The notes below the pieces were generated by a model. It was not told the DNA's origin. It made no database searches and was given only the letters and a program-made list of their open reading frames with translations. DNA of 64,000 bases, taken from the NCBI GenBank assembly GCA_002315535.1, contig DCHA01000029.1, positions 1-64,000 on the forward strand, given 5' to 3'. Shown here in pieces: positions 1-13,977 of this stretch (positions are counted from its first letter, which is position 1; every line of letters starts with the position of its first letter). Source of the stretch: Firmicutes bacterium UBA1764 (GTDB lineage Bacteria > Bacillota > Clostridia > Peptostreptococcales > Anaerovoracaceae). The translations under genes and the position numbers were made by a program.

Positions 1-371
1 CCTTCTATATTCATGCCGTGCTCGCGAAGAACATCCAGGAGCTCCTTTATTGGGCGAGACGCAAGCTGCTCGCTTCCTTCGAAAATGTATTTACCGCCGA
101 GGGCTCCGGCAACAGGAAGAAGCATGCGAAGAGTTGCGGCTGATGAACCGCACTTGCACTTTCTGTATTCCGGAGTTCTGCCTTCAGGATAGGTCCTAAC
201 CAGCGCATAGGATGCGTCAAAGCTTGCCTTGGTGTCATCGCAGTCGTCTGAACCGTCGATGCGGCCGGCCTTGGCGAGAGTGCCGATAATTATTTTTCTG
301 TGCATCTCTGCCTTGCTTGGAGGAAGAGTTACTTTACCCCAATATTTTCCCGGTTCTACTAATACGTCCAT
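1..371 (-). CDS. aroA: 3-phosphoshikimate 1-carboxyvinyltransferase (EPSP synthase), N-terminal part
   Basis: Sixth step of the shikimate pathway: joins shikimate-3-phosphate and PEP to give EPSP. Only the first ~123 codons are present; the rest lies beyond the left edge. The start MDVLVEPGKYWGKVTLPPSK matches the family N-terminus, where P-S-K contains the substrate-binding lysine, and CGSSAATLRML is the usual (N/G)SGTxxRL region in altered form. A ggagacggg Shine-Dalgarno stretch precedes the ATG at 371. It is the last visible gene of the aro operon, 9 bp after the aroQ stop. The CGSSAA variant of the normally GNSGTT segment is slightly divergent, but order and context make the call secure. 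Confidence 0.9.
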   Translation of the reverse strand, partial: MDVLVEPGKYWGKVTLPPSKAEMHRKIIIGTLAKAGRIDGSDDCDDTKASFDASYALVRTYPEGRTPEYRKCKCGSSAATLRMLLPVAGALGGKYIFEGSEQLASRPIKELLDVLREHGMNIE

Positions 372-380
372 CCCGTCTCC

Positions 381-821
381 TTATTTATTGTTCAAATAAT
401 TATAAAGATATTCTATCGCTTCTTTGTAGCCGTTAATGCCATGCCCGCTGATTGTGCAAAGGCTTGCCATCGCGGTGTAGTCGATTTGTCTGAAGGCTTC
501 GCGTTCGCCTACCTTAGACACATGAACATTGACTGTCGGAATTGCCACAGCCTTTAGTGCATCCATTATTGCAATGCTTGTGTGTGCGTAGGCTGCGGAG
601 TTGATAACGATTCCGTCGAAGCCGTCTTCTGCGGCCTGCTGGATGCTGTCAACGATTGCGCCCTCGTGGTTGCTCTGGGTAGTGATACAAAAGACATCGA
701 GGTCTCTGCAGGTTTTTTCGCAAAGAATTATCATGTCCTTGTATGTTTCATTTCCGTATATATTTGTTTCGCGTTTGCCGAGCAGGTTCATGTTCGGCCC
801 ATTAATAATTAAGAATTTCAT
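381..821 (-). CDS. aroQ: 3-dehydroquinate dehydratase, type II
   Basis: Dehydrates 3-dehydroquinate to 3-dehydroshikimate in the cytoplasm. At 146 residues it has the normal length of the small dodecameric type II enzyme. Visible motifs are GPNMNLLGKRE (residues 8-18), the catalytic tyrosine in IYG (Tyr22), NSAAYAHTS (Asn74, His80) and NVHVSKVGEREAFR with His100. It is unrelated to the AroQ class of chorismate mutases, one of which is encoded next door. It lies between the chorismate mutase gene and aroA in the shikimate operon. Confidence 0.95.
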   Translation of the reverse strand: MKFLIINGPNMNLLGKRETNIYGNETYKDMIILCEKTCRDLDVFCITTQSNHEGAIVDSIQQAAEDGFDGIVINSAAYAHTSIAIMDALKAVAIPTVNVHVSKVGEREAFRQIDYTAMASLCTISGHGINGYKEAIEYLYNYLNNK

Positions 822-851
822 AAGCCTATAATATCATTTGCTGCGATTAGT

Positions 852-1109
852 CTACCTGAATTTCATTTGTTCTTTCTTTGATAAATCCATCAGGGTTTTG
901 AACAGCTCTCTGCCGTAAACGCCGCATCTTTCCTCGGCTTTTTTCATTACGACCTCTTCTCTTCCAAGGTCGAGAGTAGGCAGATTATTTTCTTTTTTCA
1001 GCCTTGCGATTTCGCCGGACAGCTTTTGCCTTTCGTTAAAAAGCTCTGCTATCTGCTGATCGATCTTATCTATTTTTTCTCTTGTCTCTACTATTTCTTT
1101 TACTTCCAT
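852..1109 (-). CDS. Chorismate mutase, small AroQ-class domain
   Basis: Rearranges chorismate to prephenate, the entry to phenylalanine and tyrosine. The 85-residue, all-helical protein has the AroQ-class pattern: [22 protein letters not shown] in helix 1, [20 protein letters not shown] in the middle. The gene starts inside the end of the DAHP synthase gene (10-bp overlap), so the two are probably translationally coupled. In some Bacilli the same two activities form one chorismate mutase-DAHP synthase fusion used for feedback control; here the order is reversed and the proteins are separate. Inference: they may still form a complex. Confidence 0.88.
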   Translation of the reverse strand: MEVKEIVETREKIDKIDQQIAELFNERQKLSGEIARLKKENNLPTLDLGREEVVMKKAEERCGVYGRELFKTLMDLSKKEQMKFR

Positions 1110-1807
1110 GGCGCAAGCTCCTTTGAAAGCTTTTCAAAATTATCGAAGGTCAGTGACTGTGCCCCGTCGGAAAGAGCTCTGTCCGGATTCGGGTGGACCT
1201 CAACCATGATGCCATCGGCTCCGGCGGCCATAGCTGCCTTTGCAAGCGGTATTACATATTCCCATGATCCTGCGGCGTGGCAAGGATCAACTATCACCGG
1301 CAGATCGGACTTGGTCTTTACAACAGGCACCGCTGAAATGTCCAGAGTAAATCTCGTACTGTCCTCGAAGGTCCTGATGCCCCTCTCGCAAAGAATGACA
1401 TTTTTATTGCCCTCGCTGATAAGATATTCTGCGGCGAAAAGCCATTCATTCACCGTGCTGCAAAAGCCTCTTTTTAGAATTACAGGCTTGCTCTGGCGGC
1501 CGAGCTCTTTTAAGAGCGCGGTGTTTTGCATATTGCGTGCGCCAACCTGAATGATGTCGATGTCTGCGAAAAGCTCAAGATTTCTGATGTCGAGAATTTC
1601 TGAGCAGCATTTTAAATTATTCTTTTTTGCGGCCGAAGCAAGCCAGGAAAGCGCATCCTTTCCTATCCCCTGGAATGTATACGGCGAGGTGCGCGGCTTA
1701 AATGCGCCGCCTCTTAGGATGCTGGCGCTGCTGCTGACAGCCCCCGCAACTTCATATATTTGCTCTTCTGATTCGATGGCGCATGGCCCTGCAATTAAAT
1801 ATTTCAT
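1100..1807 (-). CDS. aroF: 3-deoxy-7-phosphoheptulonate (DAHP) synthase, type I-beta core
   Basis: First step of the shikimate pathway: condenses PEP with erythrose-4-phosphate. Core motifs are [12 protein letters not shown] (residues 4-15), [18 protein letters not shown] (29-46), the metal-ligand region VDPCHAAG and [15 protein letters not shown]. At 235 residues it is a bare barrel without the N-terminal ferredoxin-like regulatory domain or an attached chorismate mutase. Allosteric control, if any, must therefore come from a partner, possibly the overlapping chorismate mutase. There is no clear Shine-Dalgarno, and a perfect 7-bp hairpin lies in the 53-bp leader. The gene symbol is by homology class. 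Confidence 0.93.
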   Translation of the reverse strand: MKYLIAGPCAIESEEQIYEVAGAVSSSASILRGGAFKPRTSPYTFQGIGKDALSWLASAAKKNNLKCCSEILDIRNLELFADIDIIQVGARNMQNTALLKELGRQSKPVILKRGFCSTVNEWLFAAEYLISEGNKNVILCERGIRTFEDSTRFTLDISAVPVVKTKSDLPVIVDPCHAAGSWEYVIPLAKAAMAAGADGIMVEVHPNPDRALSDGAQSLTFDNFEKLSKELAPWK

Positions 1808-1819
1808 AGTGTTTGTTTT

Positions 1820-1838
1820 GCGATATTATTTATATCGC
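1820..1838 (-). promoter_or_regulatory. Hairpin in the DAHP synthase leader
   Basis: GCGATAT - 5-nt loop - ATATCGC is a perfect 7-bp inverted repeat, 13 bp upstream of the DAHP synthase ATG, in a leader without an obvious ribosome-binding site. There is no T-tract, so it is not a typical terminator. It may influence translation or mRNA stability within the operon. Confidence 0.35.
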
Positions 1839-1860
1839 CGATTAACGATTAAGCTTAATA

Positions 1861-2346
1861 TTAGAATACTAACTGGTCGCTCGCATACTTAAGGCCTGTC
1901 GCCCCGACAGCTTCCTTTGCGGCATTGGAAATATGATAGCTGATGGTTGACGCCTCGAGCTTGATGCCGAATTTTTCCTCGGCCTCAGCCTCAACACAGT
2001 ACATTGCTTCCTTTAGCATGTTCCAGAAAAATTGATAGTCGTTGCGAACGCTGCCCGTCTTAAAGGCGCTTGCAAGCACGTTGACAGCCCCGTCAAATTT
2101 CTCCATGTCCACAACAGGATTTTTCATATTGATGGTATCCATCAGACCGCTGAAAACTTCGGCAGACTTTTCTTCGCCCAGGGCCGCCTTCTTTACGGAT
2201 AGACTGATGACTCCGCAAATCACGGTGTTCACCAGATCGTCAGCCATGAAGCCCTTGGTGTCACCACCTGCCGATCTTAGCGCAGTAATTAATTTTCTTG
2301 CGCTGCTTGTTGCATGCATTTTATGATCAAAATATCTGCTGTTCAT
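1861..2346 (-). CDS. Unrecognised 161-residue protein in the shikimate operon
   Basis: I do not recognise this family. The protein is predicted to be soluble and mostly helical, with no signal peptide or membrane segment. It contains several short acidic or alanine-rich amphipathic stretches, including EAMYCVEAEAEEKFGIKLEAS near residue 115. It starts 9 bp after the stop of the nucleotidyltransferase gene and is co-directional with the aro genes, so it is very likely co-transcribed with them. Codon usage resembles its neighbours. A link to aromatic metabolism is only guilt by association. Confidence 0.75.
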   Translation of the reverse strand: MNSRYFDHKMHATSSARKLITALRSAGGDTKGFMADDLVNTVICGVISLSVKKAALGEEKSAEVFSGLMDTINMKNPVVDMEKFDGAVNVLASAFKTGSVRNDYQFFWNMLKEAMYCVEAEAEEKFGIKLEASTISYHISNAAKEAVGATGLKYASDQLVF

Positions 2347-2355
2347 TTTTCGCCT

Positions 2356-3270
2356 CTACTGCCAGAGCTTTTCAGGATAAATCCCGTTTGCAACCTTTTC
2401 CTTCATTGCACTGACAACAACAGGCTTATCCTCTTTGTATGTTACTCCAAACCATTTATCAAGGCTCGGCAAAATCTTCACACTCGCAATTGATTCATCT
2501 ATCATATCGCATACCGTTGTCGGGAGAAGATACTCGCCCTTGAGCGGATTTTCTTTAATGATTCTGTCGAGGTTTGCGTTTTCTCTATCTCGCAGCTCCT
2601 TAATAACTCCGGCGGTAAATCCAAACATATTCATTGAAACCGTTGTGCCAACAGGAATGTCCGTCCAGCTTGCGCCGTCATCCTCGGTAAACTGAATCCT
2701 GCCATCGTTGATCTGAATCTTGAGTCTTTCAACAATGTGGGTCAGGTTATCGTTTGCATCGCGCTCGCATACGCCTCTTGCAACACTGCCATTTTCAGTC
2801 AATGTGTTTTCGACATTGTAACCAACCATGCAGAATTCGTTCTTGTCGTTATCTGCCTTGCTCAGGAAATCGTAAAGCTGCTTAAAGCCCTCCGGGCCGT
2901 AGTAGTCGTCTGCGTTAATAACAGCAAACGGCTGCTTAACCATATCTCTTACCGCCAAAACCGCATGCGATGTACCCCACGGCTTTTCTCTGCCATCCGG
3001 AACGCTGTAGCCATCAGGAAGATCTGTGATATCCTGAAATGCGTAGTGGATGTTCAGGTGCTTTGCGGCGCCTCTTTCCATAATTTCTTTAAAATCTGCC
3101 TCGATGTCATGTCTGATAATGCAGTACACATCCTCAAAGCCTGCTCTCTTTGCATCGTAAAGAGAGTAATCGATGATGATTTCACCATTTGGGCCAATAG
3201 GGTCAATCTGTTTAAGTCCACCGTAGCGGCTGCCCATGCCTGCGGCCATAATTACTAATGCCGGTTTCAT
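2356..3270 (-). CDS. Sugar-phosphate nucleotidyltransferase-like protein
   Basis: Probably a GT-A-fold NTP transferase. The N-terminus has the signature MAAGMGSRYGGLKQIDPIG (residues 8-26), binding the nucleotide triphosphate, followed by DYSLYDAKRAGFEDVY and the metal-binding region VINADDYYGPEGF near residue 120. At 304 residues it resembles glucose-1-phosphate or MobA-like nucleotidyltransferases. The C-terminal region (EYLLPTTVCDMI, then SLDKWFGVTYKEDKP) is also seen in uncharacterised members. The substrate cannot be deduced. The gene overlaps the aroEK fusion by 4 bp in the middle of the shikimate operon, where such an enzyme has no known role. Confidence 0.85.
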   Translation of the reverse strand: MKPALVIMAAGMGSRYGGLKQIDPIGPNGEIIIDYSLYDAKRAGFEDVYCIIRHDIEADFKEIMERGAAKHLNIHYAFQDITDLPDGYSVPDGREKPWGTSHAVLAVRDMVKQPFAVINADDYYGPEGFKQLYDFLSKADNDKNEFCMVGYNVENTLTENGSVARGVCERDANDNLTHIVERLKIQINDGRIQFTEDDGASWTDIPVGTTVSMNMFGFTAGVIKELRDRENANLDRIIKENPLKGEYLLPTTVCDMIDESIASVKILPSLDKWFGVTYKEDKPVVVSAMKEKVANGIYPEKLWQ

Positions 3271-4445
3271 ATCTTACACATCCTTTTTATATAACTCACG
3301 CAATCGTCAGGATTGCCATTATTATCTACTATTAAATCTGCCAGAGCCTCATACAGCGGGGCCCTTTCATCATAAAGCTGATCCAAATTCTTTGAAAGAG
3401 GTCTGTTCTTTGTTCCAAGAAGCTCTATATCCCTGTCTATCCAAAGTATTATCGGTTTTGCCTTTTCTTTTCCGGAGCTTTCAAGCAGCCTGTAGCTGTC
3501 CTCCCAAGTGACAATACCGCCACCCGTTGAAATTACAGCATTTTCGGCATTCAGCAATTTGGAAAGTGCTTCGCATTCAAGCCTTCTGAAGTCCTCTATG
3601 CCACGGGTTTTGATTAGCTCCTCAGAGTAAAGTCCTGTCTCTTTTTTTAATTCGCCGTCAGTATCAAGGAATTGTCTTCCCGTCTTATGAGCAAGAACCC
3701 TGCCTATATGGCTTTTGCCGCAGCCGGGCATGCCGATTAAAATGATATTCTTGCAGCCCATAAAACGGTGCGCGGCCTTTTCTGCTTGGAATTTCAACAT
3801 TTCCATGCCGCCAATGCACTGAACACCGAGCTCTCTTGCCTGTTTCAGAAGCGGAGTCTCCTCGGGATTGTATACGAGATCAATCACAAGCTCAAGCCGT
3901 TTAAACTGTGACAGGTCGCAGGGACTTTTTCCCTCGAACCCTGTTCCTGCAGTGCCCACAGGCGTTGCATTTACAACGATTTCGGCATCTGCCATTTTGG
4001 AAAGATCGCCGAGCTCGTGCTTTGCGGTCTGCCAAATCGTGCCTGCATGACGGTCCTTCATCGCCTCACGTACGCATTTTGCGGCGCCGCCTCTTCCCAA
4101 AACCAAGACCTTTTTTCCGTTGGTCTTTGCTCTGACGAGATTAAGAGTATGAATAAAGCCGTAATAATCGGTGTTATCCCCGATTAGCTTTCCGTCTCTT
4201 TCAAATATCGTATTGATCGCGCCTACTCTTTGCGCAATCTGAGTCTCTTCGTCGCAGTATCTTTGTACCTTGCGTTTATACGGAATAGTTACATTGATAC
4301 CCTTCCATGTTCTGTTATTAAAAAAATCCTCGAGCTCTTCCGGTTTTCTTTCAAAAAGCTCGTAATCATAAAGCCCGTAGGATTCGTGAATTTTCTTGCT
4401 ATAGCTGTAGCCTAAGTTCTCACCGAGAAGGCCAAATTCAGACAT
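3267..4445 (-). CDS. aroEK: Bifunctional shikimate dehydrogenase-shikimate kinase
   Basis: A 392-residue fusion. Residues 1 to about 230 are AroE (shikimate dehydrogenase): GLLGENLGYSYSKKIHE binds shikimate, YKRKVQ carries the catalytic lysine, and VLGRGGAAKCVREA is the dinucleotide site. From about residue 232 the protein is AroK (shikimate kinase) with Walker A GMPGCGKSHIGR, DTDGELKKETG and STGGGIV. I place the start at 4445 because the reading frame upstream lies inside aroC and lacks family residues; the ATG overlaps the aroC stop as TAATG and has a ggagg Shine-Dalgarno. The fusion catalyses two consecutive steps, dehydroshikimate to shikimate to shikimate-3-phosphate. Confidence 0.95.
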   Translation of the reverse strand: MSEFGLLGENLGYSYSKKIHESYGLYDYELFERKPEELEDFFNNRTWKGINVTIPYKRKVQRYCDEETQIAQRVGAINTIFERDGKLIGDNTDYYGFIHTLNLVRAKTNGKKVLVLGRGGAAKCVREAMKDRHAGTIWQTAKHELGDLSKMADAEIVVNATPVGTAGTGFEGKSPCDLSQFKRLELVIDLVYNPEETPLLKQARELGVQCIGGMEMLKFQAEKAAHRFMGCKNIILIGMPGCGKSHIGRVLAHKTGRQFLDTDGELKKETGLYSEELIKTRGIEDFRRLECEALSKLLNAENAVISTGGGIVTWEDSYRLLESSGKEKAKPIILWIDRDIELLGTKNRPLSKNLDQLYDERAPLYEALADLIVDNNGNPDDCVSYIKRMCKI

Positions 4446-5512
4446 TATTCTTCCTCCATCGCCTTTTCGATTTCTTCTATTGCGGATAGATACTTGCATG
4501 CGCTGCAATTTGCATGCGGACCCCCGAGAGTCCTTGAGAAATCTCTCATGCAGATATCTGTAAGCGCTATGCATGCAGCGGCCTCAACCACTGCTGCGCC
4601 GCGCACTGCGATGCAGGGATCAGACCTGTTTTCGCATTTTATTGTTACGTTTTCTCCTGTTTTCAGGTTAACGGTGTTCTGCTCTTTTTTAATGCTTGGG
4701 GTCGGTTTGAAAGCAACGCTGAATTCGACCGGAGAGCCACTTGCCATGCCGCCAAGAAGGCCGCCGCAGTTGTTTGTCTTTGTCCTGACCTCACCGTTAT
4801 CGTCAAAGTAAAACTCGTCATTTGCTTCGGATCCGAACATGCCCTCAAGCTCAAAGCCGCGACCGAATTCCAGGCCTTTTACTCCGGGAATATTGAAAAT
4901 GCAAGCTGAGATCGTACTTTCAACTTTTTCTGCAAAAGGATTTCCAAAGCCTGCGGGAAGTCCGATAATAGTGCAGCTTACAATGCCCCCTATAGAATCA
5001 CCCTCAGCCTGAGCCTTCTTTATCTCATCCTTTTCAGGACTTGTCATTCTTGCACTTACGAAAATTCCTCTGCCCTTAAGGTACTCCTTGCATAAGGCTC
5101 CGGCAAACACAACAGGCGCAGTTGAACGCGCTGAAGTAGCCCCCTTTAGGAATTTTCCCGTATTTTTATAATAGGTATAATCGCCGTGCCCCGGACGCGG
5201 AATAAAGTCCTCGTCGTTTTCGGCGTCCTTAACATCTTTATTCTCAAAGACGACGCGAATAGGGTCCCCGTTAGTAATCATCTGCCCGGTTTCATCAAGC
5301 TTTGCCAGCCCAGAGGTGACAATCGGCAAATCCGGCTCGTCTCTTTTCGTTGTAATTTCAAGGCCTGCCGGACGGCGCCTTTCGAGCAGCTCAAAAATGT
5401 CATCCATTTCAAAGCTGACTCCTGTCGGAAAGCCCATAATCAGCCCGCCAATCTCTTTTTCATGGGTGCCGCCAAAGGTGTTAATTTTTAAGTTGCTGTT
5501 GATAAAAATCAT
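4445..5512 (-). CDS. aroC: Chorismate synthase
   Basis: Last shikimate step: anti-elimination of phosphate from EPSP to give chorismate, using reduced FMN. The 355-residue length is typical. Recognisable segments are INTFGGTHEKEIGGLIMGFPTG (the usual TxGESHG region, here FGGTHE), RRRPAG, SGLAKLDETGQMITNGDPI, RPGHGDYTYYKNTGKF (usually RPGHAD), GGARSSAR-like KGATSARSTAP and GGLLGGMASGSPV. It overlaps aroB and aroEK by a few bases, implying coupled translation. The GTHE and RPGHGD variants are mild departures from the consensus. Confidence 0.95.
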   Translation of the reverse strand: MIFINSNLKINTFGGTHEKEIGGLIMGFPTGVSFEMDDIFELLERRRPAGLEITTKRDEPDLPIVTSGLAKLDETGQMITNGDPIRVVFENKDVKDAENDEDFIPRPGHGDYTYYKNTGKFLKGATSARSTAPVVFAGALCKEYLKGRGIFVSARMTSPEKDEIKKAQAEGDSIGGIVSCTIIGLPAGFGNPFAEKVESTISACIFNIPGVKGLEFGRGFELEGMFGSEANDEFYFDDNGEVRTKTNNCGGLLGGMASGSPVEFSVAFKPTPSIKKEQNTVNLKTGENVTIKCENRSDPCIAVRGAAVVEAAACIALTDICMRDFSRTLGGPHANCSACKYLSAIEEIEKAMEEE

Positions 5513-6587
5513 TCAAGGCCCTTTGCTAAAAATGCTTTTGCATCTTCGAGACTGTACTCTCTGATTTCGCACTCGCCTATTCTGATAGGAATTACGAGTC
5601 TTATTTCGTCGCCGCGGCGCTTCTTGTCCAGAGCAATCTGCGCAAGAATTTCATCCGCCGGAATATCACAGGCCCAGGGAAGTCCATTAAGCGACAGAGT
5701 TCTGTAAACCCTTTCGCAAAGCTTCTTTGCGCCTGTTGCCTTTGTTACTGTATAAAGCCCTATGGCAACTGCGTCGCCATGAGCGATTTCATATGCGCTT
5801 GCTTTTTCAATTGCATGCGCAATCGTATGCCCAAGATTAAGAAGCGTTCTAACTCCGTGCTCCTTTTCATCCTCGGATACTATTCTGGATTTAATTGCGA
5901 CTGACTTCGCAATGACATCTTCAATATCAAAGCTGCCAAGCTCAAAGCCTTCAAACAGGAATCTGTCTGCTATCATTCCGGCCTTGATGCTTTCTGCGAG
6001 TCCCTGATTATAAATATCAGAAGGCAGAGTATCAAATACGCCCGGATCAATTATTACCTTGATCGGTTGGTGAAAGCTCCCCGCGAGGTTTTTCCCCTCA
6101 GGAAGATTTACTGCAGTTTTTCCTCCAACCGAAGAATCGACTGCCGCAAGAACTGTGGTCGGAATCTGAACATAGTCAATTCCTCTCATGTACATCGATG
6201 CAGCGAAGCCTGCGAGATCGCCGACAACGCCTCCGCCAAGTGCAACAACGAGATCAGTTCTCGTAAAGCCCATCTCCGCGAGGAAGCTGATAAGAGAGTT
6301 CGCAACCTCCATGGTCTTTGAATACTCTCCGCCGTCGATTACAAAATTGCAAACATCGAAGCCTCCGGCCCTGAAGGAAACTCTCGTCTCTTCAAGATAA
6401 AGTGCCTCGACATTTTTATCTGTTACAATGCAAACCTTCCCCGGAGCGATAAGTTCTCCTTCGCTGTAATCAAAGTCCAGCAGCTGCTGCGCTCTTTGCG
6501 CCGCAATAATTTCGCCGCTGCGATCTAAGATGCCGTGTTCAATTAAGACCTCATAAGGCCTTCCGGTTTTTACAAGTACAGTTTTCA

Positions 6588-6588
<1 letters not shown>
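5509..6588 (-). CDS. aroB: 3-dehydroquinate synthase
   Basis: Second shikimate step: cyclises DAHP to 3-dehydroquinate with NAD and a divalent metal. The 359-residue protein has the family motifs VIDGGEYSKT, ALGGGVVGDLAGFAASMYMRGI, QIPTTVLAAVDSSVGGKTAVN, the metal-binding glutamate and histidines in GLAESIKAG and LLNLGHTIAHAIE, and HGDAVAIGL. Its ATG overlaps the stop of trpS by one base (TAATG) and its end overlaps aroC by 4 bp. Confidence 0.97.
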
Positions 6589-10066
<3,478 letters not shown>

Positions 10067-10083
10067 TTATTTCTCCTCCTTTC

Positions 10084-12006
<1,923 letters not shown>

Positions 12007-12054
12007 TTATTTTCCTCCGATTTCTCGTTTTTTGAACATGGTTTTAACTTATGT

Positions 12055-12083
12055 ATTATAACACAAAAAAGGGGCATTTTCAA
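12055..12083 (-). promoter_or_regulatory. Sigma-A promoter of the gyrB-gyrA-trpS-aro operon
   Basis: On the minus strand, -35 TTGAAA (12078-12083), a 17-bp spacer, and -10 TATAAT (12055-12060) preceded by TGT (extended -10). Transcription should start near 12048, about 40 nt before the gyrB ATG. No other strong promoter was seen for the downstream aro genes. Confidence 0.75.
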
Positions 12084-12183
12084 TTTTGGGGCTAAAAATC
12101 GGCCGAATTTCGCATTTTCCTATTTATTGTAAATATCCTTGGCCTTTTCACGGATTTTGCCGATTTTTATCCTTGGAAAAGAA

Positions 12184-12209
12184 AAATAACAGCCTTCTGG
12201 CTGTTATTT
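12184..12209 (-). terminator. Rho-independent terminator after the permease gene
   Basis: AAATAACAGCC - TTCT or AGAA loop - GGCTGTTATTT is a perfect 11-bp stem 37 bp beyond the permease stop, followed on the minus strand by a short T-run. It separates the permease transcript from the gyrB promoter. Confidence 0.8.
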
Positions 12210-12245
12210 CTAAGCTATTACATTTACTGCTCTTACCGAAAAATA

Positions 12246-13868
12246 TTAAAGATTGCTTTTGCGATTTGTGAATGTCACTGCGAGAAGTACGGCTCCGGCG
12301 GCAATGCAAATATAGCCTGTAAGACTTATCGCGCTAAGCATCCTGCCGAAATCCGAAAAGAGACCGGTCTTGTATGTTTCGAGATAGTACTCCTCTGCCC
12401 AGCTGCCCTCGTACCACTGGATAAAGTACCTCGAGCAAACGGCAAAAGCGCCAAGTACCGCATAGAAAAATCCTATTCTTTTAAGATCGCCAAAGCCAAG
12501 CCTCGTCTTGGGGTTGATCGGATAGCTTTCAGCGTCGTTTTTGCTGCAGCCCTTAAACAGGATTTTCGAGATGCAATATATAATAGGAATCGAGCAGGTC
12601 CAAAGCAAGCCGCCAAGATACCACTCGCAGCCATTTACAAGAACACCAAACAGGCAAACAGCAAAGACCATGAAGCAAAGCATGCTGTGAACTGTATCTC
12701 CTCCGGCAATTCTAAATCCGTACTCGCTCTTATCCAGCCTTCTTCTAAGAACCCATATAGCCGCAAGGGTCAAGCCTGTTACCATAATAGTAAAGAATAC
12801 ATCCAGGACCACTAAAGCCCTGAAGCTGAAGGGAATTAAAAGCAGCGTAAAGATGCTTACTATTATCAGCGAAATATATGGCACATTTTTCTTTGTCTGC
12901 TTTTCCGATAAAAATGCGGGGCCGAAGTGCTCCTCGGAAAGCACCATAATGCATCTCGAGCCCGTCGCAAGAATTACATTAAATGTGGAAAGTTTGCAGA
13001 ATACCGCAATAAGAATAAAGACAGCGGCGGCCGCAGGCCCGACAAAATTCTTTAAAATACTTATATATCCCACCCCGTTAATATCGGTGGTCCAATTTTG
13101 CCACTGCCCTACTGATGAAAGACCTGCCATGGTCGGCAGAATATTTGACAGCGCAAGCAAGGGAACCGTAATCATAATCGCCCTTGGGATAATCTTATTT
13201 GAATCCTTGATTTCTCCGGATAAAACCGACAGCTCGTCAAAGCCCGCATACATCCACATTGCTATGGCAAAGCCGCTTCCTATATGCTGAAAAGCATTAT
13301 CGTATTCACCCGAAAACATCGGAACAAACGGATTATATCTAAAGTTTATAAAGCCGATAACTGTCGCAAACAGAAATACAACGATAATGGAAATAAACAG
13401 CGCTGTGCTGACGCGGCTGCTTTCTTTAATTCCAAGAATATTAACAGTAAAAAATATAAGAACAAACCCAATCTTTACTAATAGCTGCGCCTTCTCATCC
13501 ATTGGGAAAAGATGCCCTAAATAATCCACGGAAAGTACGATATAAATAGTATTGCAAAGCAGCGACCAAATAGCTTGAATAATGACCATTATTCCAAACC
13601 AAAATTCTCCCAGAGCCTCCTTAACCCAAATGAGGGATCCTCCCTCTCCGGGCCTCGCAGATCCGGCTTCGGCACAAAGCAGTCCGAAAGGAAGCGCAAA
13701 TACGAGCGCCAGTACCGCAAGCAAAATAAGACTCATGCCCGGGCCGCACTCCGGAATCATTTCTTCAATGCCAAAAGCGCCGCTTGCGATAATCGAGTAA
13801 ATCATCGCAACGACTGAAAAGGTCGATATTTTGTTTTTCGCTCTGGCACTATTTTGATCTGGATTCAT
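12246..13868 (-). CDS. APC-superfamily amino-acid permease
   Basis: A 540-residue integral membrane protein with about 12-14 hydrophobic segments. The N-terminal helix has the APC-type pattern ISTFSVVAMIYSIIASGAFGIEEM, followed by PGMSLILLAVLALVFALPFGLLCAEAGSARPGEGG, which resembles the E(L)x5P.GG signature of glutamate/GABA-type and cationic amino-acid transporters. The central MWMYAGFDELSVLSGEIKDS is also typical of the family. Substrate unknown. It is expressed on its own, divergently from the DUF2156-GNAT gene and ended by the 12184 terminator. Confidence 0.88.
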   Translation of the reverse strand: MNPDQNSARAKNKISTFSVVAMIYSIIASGAFGIEEMIPECGPGMSLILLAVLALVFALPFGLLCAEAGSARPGEGGSLIWVKEALGEFWFGIMVIIQAIWSLLCNTIYIVLSVDYLGHLFPMDEKAQLLVKIGFVLIFFTVNILGIKESSRVSTALFISIIVVFLFATVIGFINFRYNPFVPMFSGEYDNAFQHIGSGFAIAMWMYAGFDELSVLSGEIKDSNKIIPRAIMITVPLLALSNILPTMAGLSSVGQWQNWTTDINGVGYISILKNFVGPAAAAVFILIAVFCKLSTFNVILATGSRCIMVLSEEHFGPAFLSEKQTKKNVPYISLIIVSIFTLLLIPFSFRALVVLDVFFTIMVTGLTLAAIWVLRRRLDKSEYGFRIAGGDTVHSMLCFMVFAVCLFGVLVNGCEWYLGGLLWTCSIPIIYCISKILFKGCSKNDAESYPINPKTRLGFGDLKRIGFFYAVLGAFAVCSRYFIQWYEGSWAEEYYLETYKTGLFSDFGRMLSAISLTGYICIAAGAVLLAVTFTNRKSNL

Positions 13869-13948
13869 ACTTTTACTTTACCACCAAAGATCCCTCTTGA
13901 TAATTATTATTTATTATTACTTCTGTTTTCCGTATCTCTCACCGGTGC

Positions 13949-13954
13949 TATAAT
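13949..13954 (+). promoter_or_regulatory. -10 element of the DUF2156-GNAT gene
   Basis: A consensus TATAAT. Transcription would begin near 13961, which places the first in-frame ATG (13960) at or before the transcript start. This supports the second ATG at 13978, with AGAGGT 7 bp in front, as the true start. No clear -35 hexamer is visible. Confidence 0.5.
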
Positions 13955-13977
13955 ACCGTATGACAGAGGTAAAACTA

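Noticed and set aside
1840..1849. Shared GATTAACGAT at 1840-1849 and 27299-27308 as a regulatory motif
   Set aside because: Only two copies of a 10-mer, in leaders of unrelated genes without a common arrangement; expected by chance in AT-rich intergenic DNA at this scale.
4446..4574. N-terminal extension of the AroE-AroK fusion from an upstream ATG
   Set aside because: The extra 43 residues lie inside aroC in another frame, are basic and unlike AroE, and the ATG at 4445 has its own Shine-Dalgarno.
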